A stretch of 64,000 nucleotides of DNA from contig NZ_AP029612.1 of the NCBI RefSeq assembly GCF_040362915.1, positions 2,356,001 through 2,420,000 of the forward strand, in the 5' to 3' direction. Position 1 is the first letter of the stretch, and each line of letters opens with the position of its first letter. This stretch comes from Sediminibacterium sp. KACHI17. Its GTDB lineage: Bacteria; Bacteroidota; Bacteroidia; Chitinophagales; Chitinophagaceae. Below are positions 1 through 8,441 of the stretch, one piece after another. Made by a program: the position numbers and the translations under genes. The notes below the pieces were generated by a model that was given only the letters and a program-made list of their open reading frames with translations, was not told the origin of the DNA and made no database searches.

Positions 1-1596
1 CAATTACAACTTAAAGATTACCGGGTTTTTGAAAATAGTTTTAACAGACCCAACATTACCTATTACGTAAAACCCAAACGTAATTATTATGATGAACTGT
101 TAGATTATCTGGAAACACACAAAGACGATAGTGGTATCGTTTACTGTTTGAGTAGAAATGCGACCGAAAAATTAGCTGAAGATCTGAAAGCGGATGGGTT
201 TAATGCAGAAGCGTATCATGCAGGACTGGATAAATCAACACGCGATCAACGTCAGGATCTTTTTTTAAAAGATGATATCAAGATCATGGTGGCAACCATT
301 GCTTTTGGAATGGGCATTAATAAAAGTAATGTGCGCTATGTTATTCATGCTGATCTTCCTAAAAATATTGAAGGGTATTATCAGGAAACAGGAAGAGCCG
401 GAAGAGATGGTTTACCAAGTGAAGCCGTTTTATTTTATGGTGCCGGCGATGTGATGAAGTTGAAAAACTTTGCTCAGATCGATAATAATCCCGAGCAAAC
501 AAAAATTCTTTTGGATAAGCTCGATAAGATGGTTGCATTTTGTGAGACCAGACAATGCAGAAGAAAGTATTTGCTGAATTATTTTGGTGAGCAAGCCCCT
601 GAGTATTGTGGCACATGTGATACTTGTATTCATAAACCTGAGTTATCAGATCAAACCATTGTAGCGCAAAAGATCATGAGTGCTGTAGCACGCGTGAATG
701 AAAAATTTGGCTTGGGTTATATTGCTGATCTGCTGAGAGGAAGCAATAGTGAAAAAATAAGACCTGAACATAAAGAGTTGAAAGTGTATGGTATCGGAAA
801 AGACAAGCCCAGAGACGAATGGATGCACTATACACGAGAACTTTTATCCAGTGGTTATTTGCAAATGAGCGACAGCCAATATCCGGTTTTGCAGTTGACT
901 GAAAAAAGCAAGGGTGTATTGTTTCGTGGAGAGAAAGTATTCCTACATGCACCTATTCAGATCACAACAGTAAAAGAACCTGTGATTTATCAGCAGTTGC
1001 CATATGAAAATGATTTATTTGAGAATCTTAAAAAGCTTCGGAATAAAATTGCACATGAAGAAAATGTACCGGCATATCTGATCTTCAGCGATAGTAGTTT
1101 GATTGATCTGGCTACCTATCTACCTTTTACCACTGACGATCTGAGTAAGATATCAGGTTTTGGTGTATATAAAATCGAAAAATATGGGGAAGCGTTTTTA
1201 GAGCATGTGCAGGATTATTGCAATGAACAAGGATTAGACACAAGAATAGAGCTGAAGCAACCCAAGCGAGAACGAAAGACCAAGCAACCCAGAGAAAGAG
1301 ACACAGATACCAAGAAAGTATCGCTGGAATTTTATCAAAGCGGAATGAGCATTACTGATATTGCAGAAAAAAGACTTCTTTCTGTGAATACAATCGAGAC
1401 ACATTTAGCGTTTTATATTTCATCCGGAAAGCTGGATATTAATAATTTTGTACCCCCCGACAAGCAGGAGCTGATCCGTACCGCACTCACAAAATATGGA
1501 AAAAGTAGTCTGCGACTTTTGAAAGAAAACCTACCTGAGGAAATTGGTTATGGTGATATCAAATTCACCATAGCAGCAACTGAAATCAATTCATAA
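1..1596 (+). CDS. recQ: ATP-dependent DNA helicase RecQ (5' end outside window)
   Basis: This is the C-terminal part of a RecQ superfamily 2 helicase, which unwinds DNA 3'-5' in recombination and fork repair. The reading frame is open from base 1, so the N-terminal ATP-binding half lies off the window. Helicase motif VI reads QETGRAGRDG (nt 382-411). The RecQ zinc-binding cysteines follow (CETRQC then CGTCDTC, nt 541-630), then a winged-helix region, an HRDC domain (about nt 1003-1240) and a C-terminal helix-turn-helix domain of the HTH_40 type (about nt 1310-1580). HTH_40 tails are common on Bacteroidota RecQ proteins. A methionine at nt 148 lies inside the helicase fold and is not the start. 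The family call is secure. Confidence 0.95.
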   Translation, partial: QLQLKDYRVFENSFNRPNITYYVKPKRNYYDELLDYLETHKDDSGIVYCLSRNATEKLAEDLKADGFNAEAYHAGLDKSTRDQRQDLFLKDDIKIMVATIAFGMGINKSNVRYVIHADLPKNIEGYYQETGRAGRDGLPSEAVLFYGAGDVMKLKNFAQIDNNPEQTKILLDKLDKMVAFCETRQCRRKYLLNYFGEQAPEYCGTCDTCIHKPELSDQTIVAQKIMSAVARVNEKFGLGYIADLLRGSNSEKIRPEHKELKVYGIGKDKPRDEWMHYTRELLSSGYLQMSDSQYPVLQLTEKSKGVLFRGEKVFLHAPIQITTVKEPVIYQQLPYENDLFENLKKLRNKIAHEENVPAYLIFSDSSLIDLATYLPFTTDDLSKISGFGVYKIEKYGEAFLEHVQDYCNEQGLDTRIELKQPKRERKTKQPRERDTDTKKVSLEFYQSGMSITDIAEKRLLSVNTIETHLAFYISSGKLDINNFVPPDKQELIRTALTKYGKSSLRLLKENLPEEIGYGDIKFTIAATEINS

Positions 1597-1681
1597 CAAA
1601 GGCGTTTGGATTGCTATAATAAGTTTCATATTCATTAAGTATTATGAAACGATGATGCCATGCGCCATTAAATCAGGAATT

Positions 1682-2341
1682 ATGCATGGAAAGATCACAG
1701 TGATGATCGCTGACGATCATCTTGTTTTTCGTGAGGGATTGAAAGAGATGTTGTCGCGTCACCCTGAGCTGATACTCAAAGCAGAAGCATCCAATGGGAA
1801 AGAATTGTTATTGAAAGCAAAACAATATGCGCCCGAAGTGATCATTACCGATGTAAAAATGCCACATATGGATGGGATAGAGACCACAAAGAAACTTTGT
1901 CGCTCTTATCCTGGAGCAAGGATCATTGCACTCAGTTCTTTTAGTGAAGATCATCTGATCATTGATATGCTCGAAGCGGGAGCCCAAGGCTTTTTATTGA
2001 AGGGTATACAAGAGGAGGAATTGATCACCGCTATTAAAGCTGTCTATGATCATAAACCTTATTTTTCTTCTGATATCACAGAAAAGCTGACCCGAATCAT
2101 TGCCGGGAGATACCATCATAAAAAAGGAGTACAGCATATTGTATTGACAGAGATCGAAAAACAGATCATTATCTTGATCTGTCGCGAACTCACCAGTAAA
2201 GAAATAGCCGAACGCTTAGAAGTCGGAAAAAGAACGATTGAAAGCTATCGTATGCGTATCATGGATAAACTGGGAGCCAAAAGTGTGGCCTCGATCATTA
2301 CGTATGCATTACGGGCCGGTTTGATACACCGAACAGCTTGA
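1682..2341 (+). CDS. NarL/LuxR-type response regulator
   Basis: Two-component DNA-binding response regulator. The receiver domain has the acidic pair (ADDH), the phospho-acceptor Asp in ITDVKMPHMDG, the conserved Ser in ALSSFS and the Lys in FLLKG. A LuxR-type helix-turn-helix follows (LTEIEKQIIILICRELTSKEIAERL) and reaches the C-terminus. I chose the ATG at 1682, giving MHGKITVMIADDH, because receivers usually begin a few residues before the DD pair; the frame also offers an ATG at 1652. No histidine kinase gene is adjacent, so this is an orphan regulator whose signal cannot be read from context. Confidence 0.9.
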   Translation: MHGKITVMIADDHLVFREGLKEMLSRHPELILKAEASNGKELLLKAKQYAPEVIITDVKMPHMDGIETTKKLCRSYPGARIIALSSFSEDHLIIDMLEAGAQGFLLKGIQEEELITAIKAVYDHKPYFSSDITEKLTRIIAGRYHHKKGVQHIVLTEIEKQIIILICRELTSKEIAERLEVGKRTIESYRMRIMDKLGAKSVASIITYALRAGLIHRTA

Positions 2342-2478
2342 TTTTATCTTTTTATTGCGCTTAGAAGGGCAGAAAATGAGGTAAAAGGTGGATTTGACTA
2401 ATTTTTAACCACTTCTGTGCAGCCATTTCTGTTATTTTTGCGCCCTATTGCCATATATTGGCGCAACGAAACGAGACA

Positions 2479-3219
2479 ATGAAAAAATTAGTAGTACTCT
2501 TATTGGCTATTTCAGGAACCCTGCTGGCCAACGCTCAGAAGAAAGAAACCAAGACCAAAACAGACTGGAGTAAAATAGATTTAAGTGATCGTCCCGCAGA
2601 TCATTTCATGATTCAGTACGGTGGTGATTCATGGACGAACCGTCCGGATAGTGTTCGTACCGGAAATGGTTTTAGCAGACACTTCAATATCTATTTTATG
2701 ATCGACAAGCCTTTCAAGACCAACAAAAAAATGAGTCTGGGTTTAGGTGCGGGTCTGGGAACGAGTAATATCTTCTTTAATAATACACGAGTAGATATCA
2801 AATCACCGTCAGCAAGATTACCTTTTACCAGAGTAGATAGTGTAGATCATTTCAAGAAAAACAAACTGACAACCATTTATCTGGAAATTCCTTTGGAGTT
2901 GCGTTATTATTCAAACCCTGAAAATCCGGGTAAATCTTGGAAAGCTGCTGTGGGCTTGAAGATCGGTACTTTATTGAAGGCGTATACGAAAGGGAAAAAC
3001 TACGTGAACAAGAATGGACAAAGTATCTATGGTACCTCTTATGTAGAGAAGCAAAGCAGCAAACGTTTCATCAATGGAACCATGCTTGCAGCTACAGCCA
3101 GAATTGGTTATGGTAGTTTGTCGTTGGATGCAGGTTATCAACTGAATTCAGTGTTGAAAGATGGTGTAGGTCCGTCTATGAGAAAATTCTCTGTAGGGAT
3201 CACCATCAGTGGATTATGA
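2479..3219 (+). CDS. outer-membrane beta-barrel protein, porin-like
   Basis: Secreted protein of 246 residues with a clear signal peptide (MKKLVVLLLAISGTLLANAQ, cleavage after AQ). The mature part is rich in alternating hydrophobic and glycine-containing strands and ends in ...FSVGITISGL, typical of small Bacteroidota beta-barrel proteins. The start is the ATG at 2479; an in-frame TTG at 2458 would only add MAQRNET before the signal peptide. A TATTTTTG match to the Bacteroidota -7 consensus lies at 2433-2440. The gene ends before a strong terminator and appears monocistronic. The substrate or role is unknown. Confidence 0.75.
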   Translation: MKKLVVLLLAISGTLLANAQKKETKTKTDWSKIDLSDRPADHFMIQYGGDSWTNRPDSVRTGNGFSRHFNIYFMIDKPFKTNKKMSLGLGAGLGTSNIFFNNTRVDIKSPSARLPFTRVDSVDHFKKNKLTTIYLEIPLELRYYSNPENPGKSWKAAVGLKIGTLLKAYTKGKNYVNKNGQSIYGTSYVEKQSSKRFINGTMLAATARIGYGSLSLDAGYQLNSVLKDGVGPSMRKFSVGITISGL

Positions 3220-3238
3220 TCTGATATATAATTTATTG

Positions 3239-3276
3239 AAACCCCGCTGAACCTTAGGTATAAGCGGGGTTTTTCT
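3239..3276 (+). terminator. rho-independent terminator after the barrel gene
   Basis: Perfect 10-bp stem AAACCCCGCT / AGCGGGGTTT (3239-3248 and 3263-3272) with a 14-nt loop, followed by TTCTTTT. It separates the barrel gene from hflX. Confidence 0.85.
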
Positions 3277-3305
3277 TTTGATGCAAAAAGCAAAGGTTAC
3301 CTTTG
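3277..3305 (+). promoter_or_regulatory. Bacteroidota sigma-A promoter for hflX
   Basis: TTTG at 3277-3280, 17-nt spacer, TACCTTTG at 3298-3305 (consensus TAnnTTTG). The predicted transcript starts about 13 nt before the hflX TTG codon, which supports that unusual start. Confidence 0.6.
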
Positions 3306-3324
3306 CAAAAAAGAGGAACAGACT

Positions 3325-4512
3325 TTGATCGAGAAGCAACAAAAAATTAAGGGGGAAGAAACAGCAGTTTTAGTGGGATTGATTCAGAAAGAGCAAACCC
3401 AGGAGCAGGTCTATGAATACCTGGATGAACTTGCTTTTTTGGCTGAAACAGCCGGTGCTCAGACTGTACGTAAGTTCACGCAAAAATTACCACATCCCGA
3501 TAGCAGAACTTTTGTAGGAAAAGGAAAACTGGAAGAGATCAAGACCTATGTAAGTGGTAAAAAAATTGATCTGGTCATCTTCGATGATGAGCTTACCGGT
3601 TCACAGATCACCAATATAGAAAAAGAATTAGGAGTAAAGACGATCGATCGAAGCGATTTGATCCTTGACATCTTTGCAAGAAGAGCCAGAACCGCTCAGG
3701 CAAAAGTGCAGGTAGAGTTGGCACAATACCAATACTTGTTGCCACGATTGAAAGGTATGTGGAAACACCTGGAAAGACAAGGTGGTGGTATTGGTACCAG
3801 AGGTCCGGGTGAAACGGAAATTGAAACAGACCGTCGTATCGTAAAAGACAAGATCTCTTTGCTGAGAAAAAGATTGGCAGAGATCGACAAACAATCATTC
3901 ACACAACGCAAAGAGAGAGGAGAACTTATCCGTGTATCATTGGTAGGATATACGAACGTAGGGAAGAGTACTTTGATGAATGTGTTGAGTAAGAGTGATG
4001 TCTTTGCAGAGAATAAACTCTTTGCAACCCTTGATACCACTACTCGTAAGATCGTTTTTGAAAATACGCCCTTCTTGCTAAGTGATACCGTAGGATTCAT
4101 TCGTAAACTACCTCACCACCTTGTTGAAAGCTTCAAGAGTACATTGGATGAAGTACGCGAAGCAGATATTTTATTACATGTGGTGGATGCTTCACATCCG
4201 CAGTATGAAGATCAGATCGGCGTGGTGAATAAAACTTTACAGGAACTGAAAGCATTCGAGAAACCCATTCTGACCATTTTCAATAAAATGGATCTTTATG
4301 AGGAAAAGAATTTCGATGAGTGGCTGGAAGATGAAGTAAAGCAAGAGATCTTATTGGAACTGCGTGAAAAATGGGAGCGTGCAACAGATCATAACTGTGT
4401 ATTCATATCAGCATTGGAAAGAAAAAATATTGATGCATTGCGAGAGCTGATCCTATCAAAAGTTCGGGATATGTATCAGGTGCGTTATCCGTATAAAACC
4501 GTGTATTTCTAA
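3325..4512 (+). CDS. hflX: GTPase HflX
   Basis: Ribosome-associated GTPase of the HflX family, which splits or rescues stalled ribosomes under stress. The N-terminal HflX domain includes the Gly-rich stretch RQGGGIGTRGPGETEIE. The G domain follows with G1 GYTNVGKST (about residue 209), G3 DTVGF (about 253), G4 NKMD (about 320) and G5 SALE. Length (395 aa) fits the family. The only plausible start is TTG at 3325, since the next in-frame Met lies deep in the conserved domain; AAGAGG upstream can act as a ribosome-binding site. The stop codon directly abuts the ATG of the Rieske gene, so the two are probably translationally coupled. Confidence 0.95.
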   Translation: MIEKQQKIKGEETAVLVGLIQKEQTQEQVYEYLDELAFLAETAGAQTVRKFTQKLPHPDSRTFVGKGKLEEIKTYVSGKKIDLVIFDDELTGSQITNIEKELGVKTIDRSDLILDIFARRARTAQAKVQVELAQYQYLLPRLKGMWKHLERQGGGIGTRGPGETEIETDRRIVKDKISLLRKRLAEIDKQSFTQRKERGELIRVSLVGYTNVGKSTLMNVLSKSDVFAENKLFATLDTTTRKIVFENTPFLLSDTVGFIRKLPHHLVESFKSTLDEVREADILLHVVDASHPQYEDQIGVVNKTLQELKAFEKPILTIFNKMDLYEEKNFDEWLEDEVKQEILLELREKWERATDHNCVFISALERKNIDALRELILSKVRDMYQVRYPYKTVYF

Positions 4513-4848
4513 ATGTCTTTTTTCAGTTCCACACCTCAATGGCATTTATTGACGACAGCCCCTGAATCTCTGGATTGGCAGTCAAACCAGATGTGTTTGG
4601 TAGAAGTTGCGGGCAAAAGAATCACCCTAGCTCGTTTTGAAGATCAATATTTTGCGTTTGCGCATAAATGTCCGCATGCCAGTGGGGTAATGGCGGATGG
4701 TTTTATTGATGCCACCGGACAGGTGGTTTGTCCCTTGCACCGTTATCGGTTCAATATCAAAAATGGCCGAAATACCAGTGGAGAAGGCTATTATCTCAAA
4801 ACCTACCCTCTAGAACAGCGTGAAGACGGCTTATACGTAGCTTTTTGA
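4513..4848 (+). CDS. Rieske [2Fe-2S] domain protein
   Basis: Single-domain Rieske ferredoxin-like protein of 111 residues. The cluster ligands are visible: C-P-H (residues 53-55) and C-P-L-H (73-76), spaced as in NirD and dioxygenase ferredoxins. There is no signal peptide or membrane segment, so it is cytoplasmic, probably an electron carrier or small redox subunit. It starts immediately after the hflX stop codon (TAA-ATG with no gap), indicating one transcript. The partner oxygenase or reductase is not in the neighbourhood, so the electron acceptor is unknown. Confidence 0.88.
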   Translation: MSFFSSTPQWHLLTTAPESLDWQSNQMCLVEVAGKRITLARFEDQYFAFAHKCPHASGVMADGFIDATGQVVCPLHRYRFNIKNGRNTSGEGYYLKTYPLEQREDGLYVAF

Positions 4849-4868
4849 CCAAATTTTTGGATATAGAT

Positions 4869-4898
4869 TTTGCCAGATTGCATTTTTCCCTATTTTTG
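4869..4898 (+). promoter_or_regulatory. promoter for the tRNA-Asn transcript
   Basis: TTTG (4869-4872), 18-nt spacer, TATTTTTG (4891-4898). It lies upstream of both the decayed tRNA and the intact tRNA-Asn, so both would be on one precursor RNA. Confidence 0.6.
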
Positions 4899-4920
4899 CC
4901 ACCCCGAAAGGGAAAACGGT

Positions 4921-4994
4921 TTACGAAAAGCTCACTTGGTAGAGCATCCCGACAGTAAGTCGGGAGGGTCGCTGGTTCAAGATTAGCTTTAGTA
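4921..4994 (+). pseudogene. decayed tRNA-like sequence upstream of tRNA-Asn
   Basis: A 74-nt tRNA-shaped remnant. The D arm (GCTC...GAGC, 4930-4945) and the anticodon stem CCCGA/TCGGG (4948-4964) are intact, and the T arm pairs only with two wobbles (GCTGG/TTAGC). The 7-nt loop CAGTAAG has A instead of the invariant T33, with GTA in anticodon position. The acceptor arms TTACGAA and TTTAGTA do not pair beyond a few bases. It shares the 18-mer GAGGGTCGCTGGTTCAAG with the adjacent tRNA-Asn, suggesting a duplicated and degraded copy. Confidence 0.65.
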
Positions 4995-5007
4995 GGTGAA
5001 TAGTGAT

Positions 5008-5081
5008 TCCCAAATAGCTCAGTTGGTTAGAGCATCTGACTGTTAATCAGAGGGTCGCTGGTTCAAGTCCAGCTTTGGGAG
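5008..5081 (+). tRNA. tRNA-Asn (anticodon GTT)
   Basis: Complete cloverleaf: acceptor TCCCAAA/TTTGGGA with discriminator G5081, D arm GCTC/GAGC, anticodon stem TCTGA/TCAGA with loop CTGTTAA (anticodon GTT at 5042-5044), T arm GCTGG-TTCAAGT-CCAGC. CCA is not encoded. Confidence 0.95.
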
Positions 5082-5083
5082 CG

Positions 5084-5117
5084 AAACCCTTCACAGAAAT
5101 GTGGAGGGTTTTTTATT
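5084..5117 (+). terminator. terminator after tRNA-Asn
   Basis: AAACCCT-CAC / GTG-AGGGTTT stem around the loop AGAAAT, followed by a T-rich run. Confidence 0.75.
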
Positions 5118-5159
5118 GGTCGCCCAACTGATAACAGTGCAGGTTTTATATTTTTAAAT

Positions 5160-5534
5160 ATGAAACGACAAACCGCTCTCCTTTTACTACTAGGATTTTT
5201 ATGGAGCCCGTACTTACTTGCCCAAGAACCCTATGTTCGCATCGCTAAAATTATTGTTGATAGTTCTCAGCTAAAAGAATACCAAGCACTTTTAAAAGAG
5301 GGTATTGCAACTTCTGTGAAACTTGAAAAGGGAGTATTGAAAATGTATGCCGTTTATGAAAAAGACAAACCCAATCATGTAACTGTTTTCGAAACTTATG
5401 CCAGTAAATCGGCTTATGAAAGTCATATTAAAACAACACACTTCCAGCAATACAAGAACAGTACACAACAAATGGTTCGATCATTGGAACTGATTGATGT
5501 AGTACCCATTATTTATGAAAGTAAAAAAGAGTAA
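5160..5534 (+). CDS. secreted antibiotic-biosynthesis-monooxygenase-like (ABM) protein
   Basis: Protein of 124 residues with a signal peptide (MKRQTALLLLLGFLWSPYLLAQ) and one ABM-type ferredoxin-like domain: strand YVRIAKIIVD, helix LKEYQALLKEGI, strand LKMYAVYEK, then the typical HFQQYK helix segment near the end. ABM proteins are small dimeric alpha-beta barrels, including quinol monooxygenases and heme-degrading enzymes; many are of unknown substrate. Export suggests a periplasmic role. It converges with the NADP-dependent reductase gene four bases downstream. The catalytic activity cannot be assigned from sequence. Confidence 0.78.
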   Translation: MKRQTALLLLLGFLWSPYLLAQEPYVRIAKIIVDSSQLKEYQALLKEGIATSVKLEKGVLKMYAVYEKDKPNHVTVFETYASKSAYESHIKTTHFQQYKNSTQQMVRSLELIDVVPIIYESKKE

Positions 5535-5538
5535 TTAG

Positions 5539-6150
5539 TTACCTACTGATCAACTTAAAAGCAATATTTCTTCCCATCCCCTGCATAATAGCCAGATTGA
5601 TCCACGATACAGCGAACTGTTCGAGTAATTGTACTTTATCTGCTCTGCCAAAATCATAGCAATTTTCAAAACCACAATCGAATGCTAATTGTTTGGCTAC
5701 TGCTTTTGCTTTTTCATCATCACCTGCCATGAACATATCAATACCTTTTCCATCATAAACAGGGTTCAACATATTTTCAAAGCCGGTTGTATTGAAACAT
5801 TTTACAACAGAAGCTTTTGTTTGATCGCATAAATAATGATATACAGTAGGATAATTTTCCGGAGTCGTTCTTACTGAATTTGTGGCATCAATGATGATCT
5901 TATCTTGTAAGTTGCCCAATGGTACCACTATTCCAGAAATGGCTTGTGGTGGTATGGCAACCAGTATCACTTCAGCTTGTGCAATCGCCTCTGCGATCGT
6001 GTGTACACTTGTGTGCTTGTTTCGTAACAGATCTTTTCCTTTGAATTGGTGAATATCCTGAACACCTAAAAATATTTGATGTCCAGCTTCAGCCCACCGA
6101 GTAGCCAGCGCGCCGCCTACATTGCCTGTTCCTATAATTGCAATATGCAT
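5539..6150 (-). CDS. NADP-dependent reductase of the F420-oxidoreductase-like family
   Basis: Cytoplasmic protein of 203 residues opening with a Rossmann dinucleotide motif GTGNVGGALA (from residue 7), followed by conserved IPPQAI and DATNS segments seen in the NADPH:F420 oxidoreductase-like (NAD-binding, NPDG-type) family. In bacteria without F420 such proteins usually act as general NADP-dependent reductases or dinucleotide-binding regulators. It is the last gene of the leftward group with the barrel protein and the DJ-1/hydrolase fusion, 28 nt downstream of the former. The substrate is unknown. Confidence 0.8.
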   Translation of the reverse strand: MHIAIIGTGNVGGALATRWAEAGHQIFLGVQDIHQFKGKDLLRNKHTSVHTIAEAIAQAEVILVAIPPQAISGIVVPLGNLQDKIIIDATNSVRTTPENYPTVYHYLCDQTKASVVKCFNTTGFENMLNPVYDGKGIDMFMAGDDEKAKAVAKQLAFDCGFENCYDFGRADKVQLLEQFAVSWINLAIMQGMGRNIAFKLISR

Positions 6151-6178
6151 ACTCTAGATTTTTATGTTTGATATCAGA

Positions 6179-6811
6179 TCAGAAATCATGACGAATAAAA
6201 ATACCCATATTATTCTTTGCCTGTAATGAACCGACACTGTGCTGGTTCAGGTCCATCATCAATCCTCCTGTCCAGTTTGTTTTTTTGAATCCCAATCGTA
6301 ATCGTTCTGTCACGTTCCAAATACCACTCTTCAGTTGGTATATCGGAAAGACTTCCACTTGCGAAAACAATTTCCATGTATGATCAATGTCAGGTGTATA
6401 ACGGAACATACCAAAGAGATCCATATTTCCCGATCTTTTGATATCAGCTACCAACCACCCAAAAAATAACCAGTTGCTTTTCTGACGATAGAATTGAACG
6501 CCTGTTTTTCCGGTAAAGCCACTATTCAGAAAAGATCCTACCAATACCAGTCCCAAACCAGTTTTAAAATTATACGAAATGGCATTGGTCGAACCCATTA
6601 AAGAGCCACTGGTTTTATATCCTGTACTCGCACGGTTTCTACTGAAAAAAAGAAAAGGTGTTGACTGATTCTCTTTATGCTTGAGATACCTGAACCACAT
6701 CAAATCAACACCACTTCTTTCAGTTCCTCCATATAATTCAACAGATTGTGCTGTGGTATGATTGATACCTACAATTAATATTATAGCAGCTAGAATCCAT
6801 CTGAACAACAT
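6179..6811 (-). CDS. secreted beta-barrel-like protein, unknown function
   Basis: A 210-residue protein with a signal peptide (LFRWILAAIILIVGINHTTAQ). The rest consists of alternating amphipathic strands rich in Gly, Trp and Phe and ends in ...IFIRHDF with a terminal aromatic residue, as in outer-membrane barrels. No catalytic motif is visible. It lies 7 nt downstream of the DJ-1/hydrolase gene, so it is very likely co-transcribed. I do not recognise a specific family. Confidence 0.7.
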   Translation of the reverse strand: MLFRWILAAIILIVGINHTTAQSVELYGGTERSGVDLMWFRYLKHKENQSTPFLFFSRNRASTGYKTSGSLMGSTNAISYNFKTGLGLVLVGSFLNSGFTGKTGVQFYRQKSNWLFFGWLVADIKRSGNMDLFGMFRYTPDIDHTWKLFSQVEVFPIYQLKSGIWNVTERLRLGFKKTNWTGGLMMDLNQHSVGSLQAKNNMGIFIRHDF

Positions 6812-6818
6812 GGATCAC

Positions 6819-8327
6819 TTATTTGAATTGTGTAAGCTTCTGTAAAAATTCATTGGGCTTCACCACAAAGGGTAAATGTGATGTTTCCATGTCAAGTACT
6901 TTTTTCACGGTTCCGTTTTCTTTGATCATTTGTTGTTGCAGCTGATACGGAACTGCATTGTCTTGTTGAGTACTGATATAGTATTTAGGAATCTTTGAGA
7001 AAGCATCGTTCAGCCTCACTTTATCATTGAAGCCTTTCACAGGCTCAGCCCTGTGGTATTTGATCAATGTTTCTTTCATTTCAGTAGAACAGTCTGCGCA
7101 AACCACTTGCGCAAGTGCCTCTTTTTTTATGGAGATCAAGGAATAATCTTTGTTGAATTCAAAAATGTCAATGGCTTTGTTGCCGTAAAATTGATTGTTG
7201 ATCGATTGTACACTTTCTCCATTTTTGGGTAAGTAAGCTGCAACATAAATCAGCTTATCAATTTTCTCCGGCATCAGTGCGGCTACTTGTGATATGATGA
7301 CTCCGGCCATCGAATGTCCTACCAGTGTTACTTTTCCTTTGTATTGATGGATAGCATTAATAACATGCTTTACATAATCATTCAAGCCGATTGTTGCACC
7401 ATAAGTATTATCTGCTCCATGTGCAGGTAAATTCACAACTTCTACATTTGCACGCACAGCTAATTGATTCCTGATGGCACCCCACGCACTTTCATCAGCC
7501 CAGGCACCATGTACCAGCACATAAGTTGGGTATCTTTTTTTATCTTCTTCCAAAGCTTTTACAACGAGTCTGGCTGCAAGCTCTCCGGAATTTTGTTGCT
7601 GACCTGTGATCAGGTTCCCATCTCTCACGGCATGTGCTTCAAACATTTTCGCAACTTCAAATTTTGTGTTGGGTATTTTTCTCGCTTTATCTTCAATTCG
7701 AAATGGTTGGATTTTCATTCCAACATATGCATCCGCATAATTTTCTTCGCTGTTTGCAAAACCTGTCCATCGTTTTCCTTCAACAATATGTTTACCATTG
7801 TTCAGTTTTGCATCGAGTAAGACCACTGTACCATGGCAGATCGCTGCGGTAGGTTTGCCTGTCTGATAAAATGCAGAGAAAAAAGAACTGATCTGCTGAT
7901 TTTTATACCAGGTGTACATGGGGCCTTGTCCACCACATAAGAAAATGGCTTTGTACTCAGTCGGATTTACTTCAGCAAGCTTTAAAGTCTTTTTGGTTAA
8001 CGCCATTTTCGATGGATCTTTTTTGAATCCTAGTGAGATGTAATCAAACGTAGCATACTTGGCAGCATCTTCAGGATCACTAAAGCCATCAAATTGTAAT
8101 TCACCACCATCTAAGCTGGCAATGTCAACTGAGTATCCGGCTTCAGAAAATACCCAGTATGGGTGTGTGAGTTCTGCATACCAAACACCGATAGGCCATC
8201 CGGTAGTTTTCGAAATACTTGGATTGCTGGCGATCATCAAAATTTTACCATTGTTACCTGCATTGTGTTGTGCAAGTGTAATTGTGGTGGCAAGAGCCAA
8301 TCCCATGAGCATTACTATTTTTTTCAT
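6819..8327 (-). CDS. exported fusion: DJ-1/PfpI-type domain plus alpha/beta hydrolase
   Basis: A 502-residue protein with a signal peptide (cleavage near AQ, residue 20) and two enzyme domains. Residues about 27-262 form a class I glutamine amidotransferase-like DJ-1/PfpI fold with the nucleophile elbow AAICHG (Cys164-His165), similar to Hsp31-like glyoxalases. Residues about 266-502 form an alpha/beta hydrolase with HGAW (273-276), the nucleophile elbow GHSMAG (Ser339) and a late His in TSHLPF. Both domains appear catalytically complete. It heads a leftward unit and is divergent from an HxlR regulator, suggesting electrophile or aldehyde stress control (inference). The fusion is the unusual part. 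Confidence 0.85.
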   Translation of the reverse strand: MKKIVMLMGLALATTITLAQHNAGNNGKILMIASNPSISKTTGWPIGVWYAELTHPYWVFSEAGYSVDIASLDGGELQFDGFSDPEDAAKYATFDYISLGFKKDPSKMALTKKTLKLAEVNPTEYKAIFLCGGQGPMYTWYKNQQISSFFSAFYQTGKPTAAICHGTVVLLDAKLNNGKHIVEGKRWTGFANSEENYADAYVGMKIQPFRIEDKARKIPNTKFEVAKMFEAHAVRDGNLITGQQQNSGELAARLVVKALEEDKKRYPTYVLVHGAWADESAWGAIRNQLAVRANVEVVNLPAHGADNTYGATIGLNDYVKHVINAIHQYKGKVTLVGHSMAGVIISQVAALMPEKIDKLIYVAAYLPKNGESVQSINNQFYGNKAIDIFEFNKDYSLISIKKEALAQVVCADCSTEMKETLIKYHRAEPVKGFNDKVRLNDAFSKIPKYYISTQQDNAVPYQLQQQMIKENGTVKKVLDMETSHLPFVVKPNEFLQKLTQFK

Positions 8328-8388
8328 CGTTTTGTTTTTCTCTCACAAATTTGAATACTGTACCTACATTTGTGATCATATATACTTA

Positions 8389-8403
8389 TATGTATGATAC
8401 ATA
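8389..8403. promoter_or_regulatory. candidate HxlR operator
   Basis: Perfect 7-1-7 palindrome TATGTAT-G-ATACATA in the divergent gap between the HxlR gene and the DJ-1/hydrolase gene. A TACATTTG -7-like box (8365-8372) precedes it on the plus strand. Binding is inferred from position and symmetry only. Confidence 0.5.
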
Positions 8404-8441
8404 CTTTTAGGAAAGTAATATGACAATCAATACTATACGAT

